From Gemmatimonadota bacterium (GTDB lineage: Bacteria > Gemmatimonadota > Gemmatimonadetes > Gemmatimonadales > Gemmatimonadaceae), in the NCBI GenBank assembly GCA_003222065.1, contig QHUV01000418.1, positions 1 to 5,620 on the forward strand: a stretch of DNA of 5,620 nt. Direction: 5' to 3'. Both the position numbers and the translations under genes were made by a program. The notes under the pieces were generated by a model. It was not told the DNA's origin, ran no database searches, and saw nothing but the letters and a program-made list of their open reading frames with translations. This document shows, piece by piece, positions 1 through 5,620 of the stretch. Positions within the stretch are counted from its first letter, which is position 1, and every line of letters starts with the position of its first letter.

Positions 1-2125
1 CTCCGTCCGACCGCGCGAGGTTTTCGAGTGCGCGCTCGGCACCAGCACCTAGCGATGCGCCAAGGGCGTCTCGCGCGCGTGAGGCGATCGGCGCAAGCGT
101 GGCTCGCTCGTACCGCGGTGCCGTCGCGAGCACCGAGGTGATGCGAGCGGAGATCCGTCGGCGGAGGCAAGCGCCGACGGGACTGGACATGGCCAGTCGA
201 GAGCGAGCGGCGCGGCGCTGGCACCAAGCGGCGATATCGTCGAGCGTTGCTTGAATGGCGCTCGGCAACGGCGCGACCGCGTCGCCAGCGCACAGGCGAA
301 CGACCCGATCGACCATCACTGGGTCTGTACCAGCATTGCCTGGCTCGATCTTGCCGAGCAAGATCCGTTCGTCGCCGTCGGCCAACAGGGCAAGAAAGCC
401 ATCGTTAGGCGCATCGACACTGGCGCAGAGTACCGCGCTCTGCTCGTCGGCAGTGGACACCTGATCGGCGACCGACGCGTCACGCCATCGCTCGAGCAGC
501 GCGAGTGTCGCGCTCGTCGCCTCTGGCGCCGGGTCCGCCGCGCCGATCTCCGCGTCTGGGATGCTCGTTGCATCCAGACCAACGATGCGCCCCGCCAATC
601 GCAGCTTTGTGCGAAGCCTGCTTTCGACGCGCAACACGCGCTCCGAGCTCGCCGGCGGCGCAAACGCATAGACATGCACGATCTCGTGCGGCGAGCCGAG
701 GCGCCGTACACGTCCGACGCGCTGCTCGAGGCGGGCTGGGTTCCACGGCAAATCGACATGCACGACGACGGACGCCCGCTGGAGGTCGAGACCTTCGCTG
801 AGAACATCGGTCGTGACGAGAAGCGCGATCCGGTCGGCAGCGCGGGGCTTGGCGTCAGACAGGCCCGGCGTGAACTGCGCCAGCACAGTGCTGCGTTGTA
901 GTCGGCCGCCGGCGACGCGGCCGCCGCGTGCCGTGAGCTCGGCGACGGCATGTCCGCCGCCAATGAGCAAACGCGAAAGCGCTCGAACGGTGTCGGCGTA
1001 CTGGCTGAAGGCAAGAATGCGCGCGTCGCCGTGACGGTAGGCGATGGCGGCGAGCGCTGCCGCGCGGACCGGGTCAGGATCGGGCCGGCCGCGGAGGGTG
1101 GCGAGCATCGCGCGAATTCCGTCAGCGTGGGCTCGAACCGCGACGAGCATTGCCTCGATGTCGATCGGTAACCGGCTGCCTAACGGCGAAAGCAGCTCGG
1201 GAAGCGCGAGCTGCACCGACGTGTCGGCTTGCGACCAGGCGGCAATGGCGTCTCGCGTCGGCCAGCGGCCGGTCTCGAGGGATGAAATGAGTGCAAATGC
1301 TTTCGCGAGCCGCCGGCGCAGCGCAGCGACGAGCGCCGCCCGGCTCGAAGCCCACTGACGGAGGAGAGTGTACGAGACGAGCGCTCCTGCCTCGCCTTCG
1401 TCCTCGGCGGGAAGGGGAGGTGGGAGACCCATCAGCTCATCGAGCAGGTCGTCATCATTTGGTAGGCGGATCCATTCTGGTCCGTGAACGGCGGGCATGT
1501 GTATCGTGGTGTCGGCCGTGCGACGGCGCACGATGTAGCGCGCCAGCTCCGCATCAGTCGCGGAAAGCGCGTCATCGCCGAGAAAAAGGGCCAGTTGAGC
1601 GACGAGATCGTTGCGACGGTTTTGCAGCGGTGTCGCGCTCAGCAACAGCACTCGCGCGCGATCGCAGAGCGCGGCTACGGCGCTGTAGCGCTTCGTGCGC
1701 GCGTTCCGCAGGTGATGCGCCTCGTCGACGATGACGAGCTCGGGATCGCGCATGGGGCTCGCTATGCCACGACTCAAACGCTCGAGCGAGACGAAAGAAG
1801 CCTGGATCCCGGCCAACGCCGCCGATCGCCGCCAGCCGTCACGGAGCGATGCTGGAGCAACGATGAGAATACGCTCAACGCCGCCGGCGACGGCGAGGGC
1901 GACGAAGGTCTTGCCTAAACCGGTCGCGTCCGCGAGCAGCGCGCCACCGTAGGCGCGCAGCAGCGTGAGGATTCGCGCCGCCGCGCGTCGCTGATGTGCA
2001 TGAAGCGCGATCTGTCCAACAGTTGCGGGACAAGATTCCGCATCCAGCACTTCCCGCGCGATGACCATTCGCGCCCGGGCGAGCATGAACCTCGGATCGA
2101 GTGATCCGACGTTTGTCGGCGTCAT
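1..2125 (-). CDS. SNF2-family DNA helicase/translocase (3' end outside window)
   Basis: The frame is open from ATG 2125 to the left edge (708 codons) with no stop and encodes a complete superfamily 2 motor. VGQIALHAHQ resembles the Q-motif. Walker A is LLADATGLGKT (63-73), in the form typical of SNF2 proteins. The Walker B box is ELVIVDEAHHLRN (129-141), motif III is LLLSATPLQNR (160-170), motif IV is RILAFSQYADT (369-379), and motif V is LLVTTDVLSEGLDLQ (435-449). Motif VI is ARLEQRVGRVRRLG (464-477) with its arginine fingers. The lobes are separated by about 200 residues containing an acidic/proline linker (DELMGLPPPLPAEDEGE, 229-245). After motif VI comes an Ala/Leu/Arg-rich helical tail (about 570-708). 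It is expected to hydrolyse ATP to translocate on duplex DNA. Coupled behind a DNA methyltransferase, it could be the motor of a restriction or other anti-phage complex, as DrmD is in DISARM; that assignment is inference. No nuclease motif was seen in the visible part. Confidence 0.9.
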   Translation of the reverse strand, partial: MTPTNVGSLDPRFMLARARMVIAREVLDAESCPATVGQIALHAHQRRAAARILTLLRAYGGALLADATGLGKTFVALAVAGGVERILIVAPASLRDGWRRSAALAGIQASFVSLERLSRGIASPMRDPELVIVDEAHHLRNARTKRYSAVAALCDRARVLLLSATPLQNRRNDLVAQLALFLGDDALSATDAELARYIVRRRTADTTIHMPAVHGPEWIRLPNDDDLLDELMGLPPPLPAEDEGEAGALVSYTLLRQWASSRAALVAALRRRLAKAFALISSLETGRWPTRDAIAAWSQADTSVQLALPELLSPLGSRLPIDIEAMLVAVRAHADGIRAMLATLRGRPDPDPVRAAALAAIAYRHGDARILAFSQYADTVRALSRLLIGGGHAVAELTARGGRVAGGRLQRSTVLAQFTPGLSDAKPRAADRIALLVTTDVLSEGLDLQRASVVVHVDLPWNPARLEQRVGRVRRLGSPHEIVHVYAFAPPASSERVLRVESRLRTKLRLAGRIVGLDATSIPDAEIGAADPAPEATSATLALLERWRDASVADQVSTADEQSAVLCASVDAPNDGFLALLADGDERILLGKIEPGNAGTDPVMVDRVVRLCAGDAVAPLPSAIQATLDDIAAWCQRRAARSRLAMSSPVGACLRRRISARITSVLATAPRYERATLAPIASRARDALGASLGAGAERALENLARSDG
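2122..2125 (-). promoter_or_regulatory. ATGA stop-start overlap coupling methyltransferase and helicase
   Basis: The methyltransferase TGA (2124-2122) and the helicase ATG (2125-2123) share two bases in the sequence GGTAGATGACG. An in-frame TAG lies immediately before this ATG, so no earlier helicase start is possible. There is only a weak purine stretch and no clear Shine-Dalgarno upstream. Helicase translation therefore probably depends on ribosomes finishing the methyltransferase, which implies a single operon and a controlled ratio of the two proteins. If the frameshift upstream is real, it should also reduce helicase translation. Confidence 0.85.
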
Positions 2126-2877
2126 CTACCGAACCAGGCGAGGAGTGGCGCGAGGTGAGAGTGGCGCAACCGATATGCCGCCAATGTTTCCTCGAGGAGT
2201 GCGACGCGGAGTGCGAGTGGATCTTCAACGGAGCGCATCGCCGCCGCCGCGAGCGGAGCGAGTGTGTCGCGCGCGCGAGCCCAGTCGGCCGGCAGCGGGA
2301 AGAGTGACATCGTCCATCCTAAGAATCGGCGATAACCACCACGGGCCGGCTCGGCGAGCGCGGCAAGCCATGCCTCGGCGACGACGGAGTTGAGCAGGGC
2401 GGTCAACGCCAAAGCGTCGGTCTCGTCCGGACAGACGGCGACATAACAGCTATTGATCGGCACGCAGGGATCACCAGCCTCGAGCATCGTGGCGCGCGGT
2501 GCTCGACCCAGATCGGCCCAGATGACACGCGGCCGGTCCTGACGGGCGGCGTCGACGCGAAAGAGCGACCACCAGCGTGCGTGCCGCGCGTCAGCCCGTG
2601 ACACGAGCTGCCGCCGCCACGGCGAAAGCCAGTGTGCCGCGAGGGGAGGCAGCCGATCGAGCACATGGCCATTCGGCGCGTGCGTCCACACGATGGAGTC
2701 GCCAGATTCGGGAAGGCGCCACGGGCGGATGCTCTCGCCGCGGACGACAGGCCGTAGAAGCGTTGCCTCGATCATGCCACTTCGACCATTGGCGGCCGTG
2801 ACGCCGACGACGCGATCGTCGACGCCTGGTACACGCCTAACGATGAACGCGAGATTGAACCCCGACTTCACGCCCAG
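2122..2877 (-). CDS. C-terminal part of the same DNA methyltransferase (target-recognition-like region), in a shifted frame
   Basis: This is the continuation of the methyltransferase after the frame break; it begins about where LGVKSGFNLAFIVRR becomes readable. That G-x-K-x-G-x-N-x-A-F pattern is what normally follows the last methylase strand in type IIG and PglX-like enzymes and opens the target-recognition region. In repaired numbering (1009 residues in all), LLRPVVRGESIRPW is at 798-811, PRVIWADLG at 874-882, PINSCYVAVC at 898-907, ALLNSVVAEAWL at 918-929 and GGYRRFLGWTMSLFPLP at 938-954. The N-S/LLNS/GGYRRF/PLP series is typical of the C-terminal half of these proteins, which reads the DNA sequence. 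It has no start codon of its own that makes biological sense: the GTG at 2871 could initiate only a 249-residue fragment without the catalytic domain. It ends at TGA 2124-2122, overlapping the helicase ATG. Repairing one base joins it to the upstream frame. Confidence 0.82.
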   Translation of the reverse strand: MGVKSGFNLAFIVRRVPGVDDRVVGVTAANGRSGMIEATLLRPVVRGESIRPWRLPESGDSIVWTHAPNGHVLDRLPPLAAHWLSPWRRQLVSRADARHARWWSLFRVDAARQDRPRVIWADLGRAPRATMLEAGDPCVPINSCYVAVCPDETDALALTALLNSVVAEAWLAALAEPARGGYRRFLGWTMSLFPLPADWARARDTLAPLAAAAMRSVEDPLALRVALLEETLAAYRLRHSHLAPLLAWFGR

Positions 2878-2882
2878 GTGTG
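2868..2882 (-). other. Frameshift site splitting the methyltransferase gene
   Basis: On the coding strand this stretch reads CACACCTGGGCGTGA. The upstream frame gives H-T-W-A-stop; the downstream frame gives H-L-G-V-K-S-G-F-N. Moving from one to the other needs the loss of one base (or gain of two). If the GGG at 2875-2873 were GGGG, the protein would read D-D-H-T-W-G-V-K-S-G-F-N without interruption, and the whole gene would be 3030 nt, a multiple of three. No canonical X-XXY-YYZ slippery heptamer is present in frame, so programmed -1 frameshifting is not supported. A homopolymer sequencing or assembly error, or a recent inactivating mutation or phase-variable state, are the alternatives. 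Confidence 0.8.
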
Positions 2883-5150
2883 GTCGTCGCTCCAGCGCTC
2901 GGCGACAATCAGCGACGGATACACCGCCGCGTCGAACGTCGACGGCGCATCGGCGAAATCCTCCAGTTCCACGATGCGCGTCTCCTCGATGAGAAGACGT
3001 CGGACTCCGCCCCCAGCGAGCGATTGCCAGAGCTTCATCGGCACGAGCAGCGAGAGCACGGCCCCAGGCCTCAGCAAACGCACGGCGCGCTCGACGAAAA
3101 GCGCCGCAAGGTCGACTTGTGCGGCGAACCCCCGGCCCGCCTGAGCGCGTGCCGCGCCACTCTCCCACGCGCCGGCGCGAAATACCCGAAAGCGGGCGCG
3201 TAGAGATTCCCGTTCCGACGGTGGAATGCGATGCAAGCGCACCCACGGCGGATTGCCAAGAATGACGTCGAAACCACCGTGCGCCATGACGTCGGCGAAG
3301 TGGACGACGAACGAAAAGGGCAGCGCACCACCCGCAGTGAGCCGGCGTCGCTCGAACCGCAGGGCCGCGGCGCGTCGACGGAGCGTCGCCGCGTGCACGC
3401 GTGCATCGGCGAGTGGCGTGCCGCGATCGCCGAAGAGATCACGCCCGCGCATCGCACCGAGCAGGTCGCGTCGCAATGCGGAAACCGACACGAGTTCATG
3501 CTCGATCCTCTCCAATGCAATTCGCCTTTCCTCGCGGTCCAGTTGCCTGACGAGTGACGCTTTGCGACGGCCCGATGCCCGCGCATATCGCTCACGAACG
3601 TGGCGGAGGCCAGACGCATCCGCGAAGCCGGTCATGCCATCGCGCACCGCGTCGGCGGCGAGGGAATCGCCAACGCGTACATTACGGTCGAGATTCGGAA
3701 GCGGACGAACGTCGAGCGGATTCTCGACCTCCGACTCGATGAGCACCGAGAGCCAGAGGCGAAGCTCGCACAACCAGACGGCGGTGGGGTTCTTGTCGAC
3801 GCCAAAGATCGAGCGCATCAACACGTCGCGCCGAATCTCGGTTACGGCGCGCGTGTCACCTGCGGCGCGTCGCAAGTCGGCGACTCGTTCGAGTGCATAG
3901 ACGAGAAATGCGCCCGAGCCGCACGCAGGGTCGAGGATCGTCAACTCCTCGAGGCGGACGCGAAGGGCGTGCCGCGTGATCTCCGACAGTTCCACGACGG
4001 AATCGGCGTGACAAGTTTCGGGCGACACGTGTAGGGCGCGCCCGAGCGCGGCCTCGGCGACCCGCGCGACGAGTGAATGTGGCGTGTAGAACGAGCCGCT
4101 CCCCTTTCGGTCCGTGCTGGCCATGAGGGACTCGAAGGCTTTGCCGAGCATCTCTGGGTCGACGGCCGACTCGATCCAATCCGTGCTCTCTTCACGCGCC
4201 GTGAATCGGTAGCGCGCGAACACCTGGCTGAAGAGTTCGCCCATCTCCTCATCCGGGAAGAGCACGCCGCGGAGCGCGCGCTCGTTAGGCGTGCGCGCGA
4301 AGAGACCGCCGTTCAGGAACGGGATGCGGCCGAGGGCACGTGCCGCCGGGGCGCGTCTCGTATAGCGGGTGTTGAGAGTGCCGAAAAAAAGCGGGAGCAG
4401 CACGCGCCGGTGAAAGTGTCCGCCGGTCTCCATGCACGAGTCGAAGGCGCGAGCGAGGAATCCGCGATCCGAGTCCAGCCATCCCTTGGCCTCGAGAAAG
4501 CAAAGAAAGAGCAAACGGGAGGCATAGAGCAGCGCGAGCTCGCGTCGCTCGGCCGCGCCGCCACGGCCGAGCGTCGTAGCGAGCGACTCGACCCGCATCT
4601 CCAACGCGCGATAGAAACGGCGCGTGAGCGCCTCGCGCCCGAGGACTTCGACCCAACGCGCGTGCGTCAGCACGTCGCCGTCGGTGCGGGCGTCACCAGC
4701 GACGCCGAGCGTCGCCAGCGTCTCGGCATCGCTGTCGACAATTCGTGTGCGATCAGCGACCAGGGCGACGACGCGCGGCGGCTGGCGGTCGGCGCGCCAG
4801 GCCGCAATCGCGACCTGAGACGTCGCGGGTTGCGTCGCGATCACGATCCAGAGGACATGCGGCGTCCGTGACGCGAGTCGCGTAGCGATACGCGGCAGCA
4901 GATTGCGTAACGGCGCGCCATCGTCGACCTCGAGAAGCAGGGCGCGGAGTGCGCCCGGCGCGTCGACCATGCGCGCCTCGGTGGCGGTCAGGCCGATCTC
5001 TCGCAGCAGCTCCTGATCGAGCGTCGTGACGGCGCCGCCGCAGCCAATCGCGCTAGCGATCGGAACGAGGGAGTCGAGTGCCGCAGCGTCCTCGAGAAGC
5101 TGCGCGGCAGCGCGAAGCGTGCGCACGCCGGCACGATGCCGGCGCGCCAC
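2868..5150 (-). CDS. Eco57I/type IIG-like N6-adenine DNA methyltransferase, N-terminal 760 residues (frameshifted from its C-terminus)
   Basis: A large class I SAM-dependent DNA methyltransferase, predicted to methylate adenine N6. Residues 1-190 form an N-terminal region with strands around VLWIVIAT (99-106) and VADRTRIVDSDAETL (131-145); I do not recognise it. Residues 205-350 are helical and include LLYASRLLFLCFLEAKGWL and FLNGGLF. The signature GKAFESLM...GSFYTP (336-356), shared with HsdM and type IIG enzymes, comes next. Methylase motif I is ILDPACGSGAF (405-415), motif II lies near VDKNP (451-455), GDSL is at 494-497, and catalytic motif IV is GNPPW (632-636). FVERAVRLLRPGAVLSLLVP (685-704) and YPSLIVAER (744-752) are later strands of the fold. 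The GTG at 5150 is the first usual start after an in-frame TGA, but a start at 5126 (GTG, residue 9) is possible. The frame stops at 2868 just after the methylase fold, and the natural C-terminus continues in another frame. No PD-(D/E)XK nuclease motif is obvious. It could belong to DrmMI, PglX-like or type IIG groups; sequence alone does not decide. Confidence 0.88.
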   Translation of the reverse strand: MARRHRAGVRTLRAAAQLLEDAAALDSLVPIASAIGCGGAVTTLDQELLREIGLTATEARMVDAPGALRALLLEVDDGAPLRNLLPRIATRLASRTPHVLWIVIATQPATSQVAIAAWRADRQPPRVVALVADRTRIVDSDAETLATLGVAGDARTDGDVLTHARWVEVLGREALTRRFYRALEMRVESLATTLGRGGAAERRELALLYASRLLFLCFLEAKGWLDSDRGFLARAFDSCMETGGHFHRRVLLPLFFGTLNTRYTRRAPAARALGRIPFLNGGLFARTPNERALRGVLFPDEEMGELFSQVFARYRFTAREESTDWIESAVDPEMLGKAFESLMASTDRKGSGSFYTPHSLVARVAEAALGRALHVSPETCHADSVVELSEITRHALRVRLEELTILDPACGSGAFLVYALERVADLRRAAGDTRAVTEIRRDVLMRSIFGVDKNPTAVWLCELRLWLSVLIESEVENPLDVRPLPNLDRNVRVGDSLAADAVRDGMTGFADASGLRHVRERYARASGRRKASLVRQLDREERRIALERIEHELVSVSALRRDLLGAMRGRDLFGDRGTPLADARVHAATLRRRAAALRFERRRLTAGGALPFSFVVHFADVMAHGGFDVILGNPPWVRLHRIPPSERESLRARFRVFRAGAWESGAARAQAGRGFAAQVDLAALFVERAVRLLRPGAVLSLLVPMKLWQSLAGGGVRRLLIEETRIVELEDFADAPSTFDAAVYPSLIVAERWSDDHTWA
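5126..5144. repeat. Perfect 8-bp inverted repeat with 3-nt loop at the start of the methyltransferase gene
   Basis: The plus strand reads CGCCGGCA-CGA-TGCCGGCG: the two arms are exact reverse complements, all but two of the eight pairs on G+C-rich steps. It lies over about codons 3-9 counted from the GTG at 5150, and immediately upstream of the alternative GTG at 5126-5124. There is no T-tract, so it is not a standard intrinsic terminator for the glycosyltransferase gene. As RNA it could form a stable hairpin at the start of the methyltransferase message. GC-rich DNA produces such palindromes by chance fairly often. Confidence 0.5.
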
Positions 5151-5200
5151 GCACGATCCATTACCGCGTCGTTGCGGGTCGCGGCAAAGTCACGCGCCGA

Positions 5201-5620
5201 TCAGCGCGCGACGTACTGACGTCCCTTCCACCCAACCCGCCGGCCGCGGGCGATCGCGCGCAGAACGATGAACAGCACGACGGCCGCGCCGACCGGATAG
5301 AGCAGTGCGTACCAGACGCGTTGCCGGAAGCCCCGGTAGATAAGCGTCCACCAGATGAGACTCGCGGCCACGCATATCGCCGACCACGCGAGCCAGCCGG
5401 TACCCACTGCACCGCTCAGCGCGATGCCGAGTACGATCGGCGGGACGAGCGTCATGAGTGGAATGGCGGGTAGGACGAGCGGGAAGACGAGACGTCCAAA
5501 TGCGCCTCCAGGCATGGCGTCAACGCCGCCGGCGAAGACGTTCTTGCCCCAGCCATCTACGAGTTCCGACAATGACGTATACATGTGCGTCGACAGCTGC
5601 TCGTCGCCGCGGACGAGCCT
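5201..5620 (-). CDS. Family 2 glycosyltransferase, C-terminal membrane part (5' end outside window)
   Basis: The last 139 residues of a membrane-bound glycosyltransferase are visible; the frame is open to the right edge, so the catalytic GT-A domain is missing here. The fragment begins RLVRGDEQLSTHMYTSLSEL and continues to GWGKNVFAGG. This matches the link between the catalytic domain and the membrane anchor in processive or carotenoid/hopanoid-type GT2 enzymes, usually of the form MYxSxxExxxGWxKN. Three hydrophobic segments follow, at about fragment residues 44-68, 74-95 and 103-121. The protein ends with RRVGWKGRQYVAR, the W-K-G-R-x-Y tail common in these enzymes. The Met at 5584 is internal, because the frame and the family pattern continue upstream of it. 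The expected role is sugar transfer from a nucleotide-sugar to a lipid or polysaccharide acceptor at the inner membrane; the substrate cannot be told. It lies 50 bp upstream of the methyltransferase on the same strand, with no terminator seen between them. A functional link to the next genes is not evident. Confidence 0.8.
   Translation of the reverse strand, partial: RLVRGDEQLSTHMYTSLSELVDGWGKNVFAGGVDAMPGGAFGRLVFPLVLPAIPLMTLVPPIVLGIALSGAVGTGWLAWSAICVAASLIWWTLIYRGFRQRVWYALLYPVGAAVVLFIVLRAIARGRRVGWKGRQYVAR

Noticed and set aside
251..1918. Several plus-strand open frames of 70-216 codons, and minus-strand frames at 316-1014 and 480-746
   Set aside because: All overlap the helicase frame, which carries every SNF2 motif in order. 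The others have low-complexity Arg/Ser/Ala translations.
2868..2882. Programmed -1 ribosomal frameshift
   Set aside because: There is no in-frame X-XXY-YYZ slippery heptamer, and I noticed no obvious downstream pseudoknot; a one-base loss at the G run explains it more simply.
2878..3246. The upstream part of the 374-codon minus-strand frame (2122-3246) as a real separate gene start
   Set aside because: Before about 2880 its translation is Arg-rich out-of-frame sequence beneath the methyltransferase NPPW region. Only the part from about 2877 leftwards is protein-like.
4077..4871. 264-codon open frame on the plus strand
   Set aside because: It lies wholly antisense to the methyltransferase. 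Its translation is Arg/Ala/Glu-rich without motifs, as expected from the reverse complement of GC-rich codons.
5126..5144. Hairpin as intrinsic terminator of the glycosyltransferase gene
   Set aside because: No T-run follows on the minus strand, and the hairpin lies inside the next coding sequence.
1..5150. Assigning the locus to DISARM, BREX or a type I restriction system by name
   Set aside because: No drmA/drmB, brxC/pglZ or hsdS gene is in view, and the domain motifs are shared among these systems. A name would go beyond the evidence.

Overview
This is a GC-rich bacterial window (roughly two-thirds G+C by eye, with strong G/C preference at third codon positions). All real coding content is on the minus strand, and there is almost no non-coding DNA. 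Nothing fixes the taxon. The composition and the style of the genes would fit Gemmatimonadota, Acidobacteriota or a GC-rich proteobacterium or actinobacterium, and I would not go further than that.

Reading in the direction of transcription (right to left): (1) 5620-5201 is the 3' end of a membrane-anchored family 2 glycosyltransferase whose 5' part lies outside the window. (2) After a 50-bp gap, 5150-2122 encodes a large (about 1009 residues when repaired) Eco57I/type IIG-like N6-adenine DNA methyltransferase. It has motif I (DPACGSGAF), motif IV (NPPW) and a C-terminal region resembling a target-recognition domain. Its reading frame is broken once, near 2868-2882, by an apparent one-base loss beside a G run, so the gene appears as two frames (5150-2868 and about 2877-2122). 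(3) The methyltransferase stop overlaps the start of the next gene as ATGA (2122-2125). That gene is an SNF2-type DNA helicase/translocase with a complete set of motifs. It stays open for 708 codons and runs off the left edge of the window.

The methyltransferase and helicase are translationally coupled and look like one functional unit. A large modification enzyme paired with an SNF2-type motor is the core of several anti-phage systems: DISARM (drmMI/drmD), Hma (helicase-methylase-ATPase), and type I- or type IIG-derived restriction systems. No recognisable nuclease is visible in either protein, so the effector, if there is one, would have to be to the left of the window or in a domain I cannot recognise. 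The gene order (methyltransferase before helicase) differs from the usual class 1 DISARM order as I remember it. The best description is therefore a candidate methyltransferase-helicase defence module of unassigned type, next to an ordinary glycosyltransferase gene that probably marks the island edge.

I found no tRNA, rRNA, CRISPR array, insertion sequence or convincing promoter. The many long open frames on the plus strand are antisense shadows caused by the GC-rich codon use.
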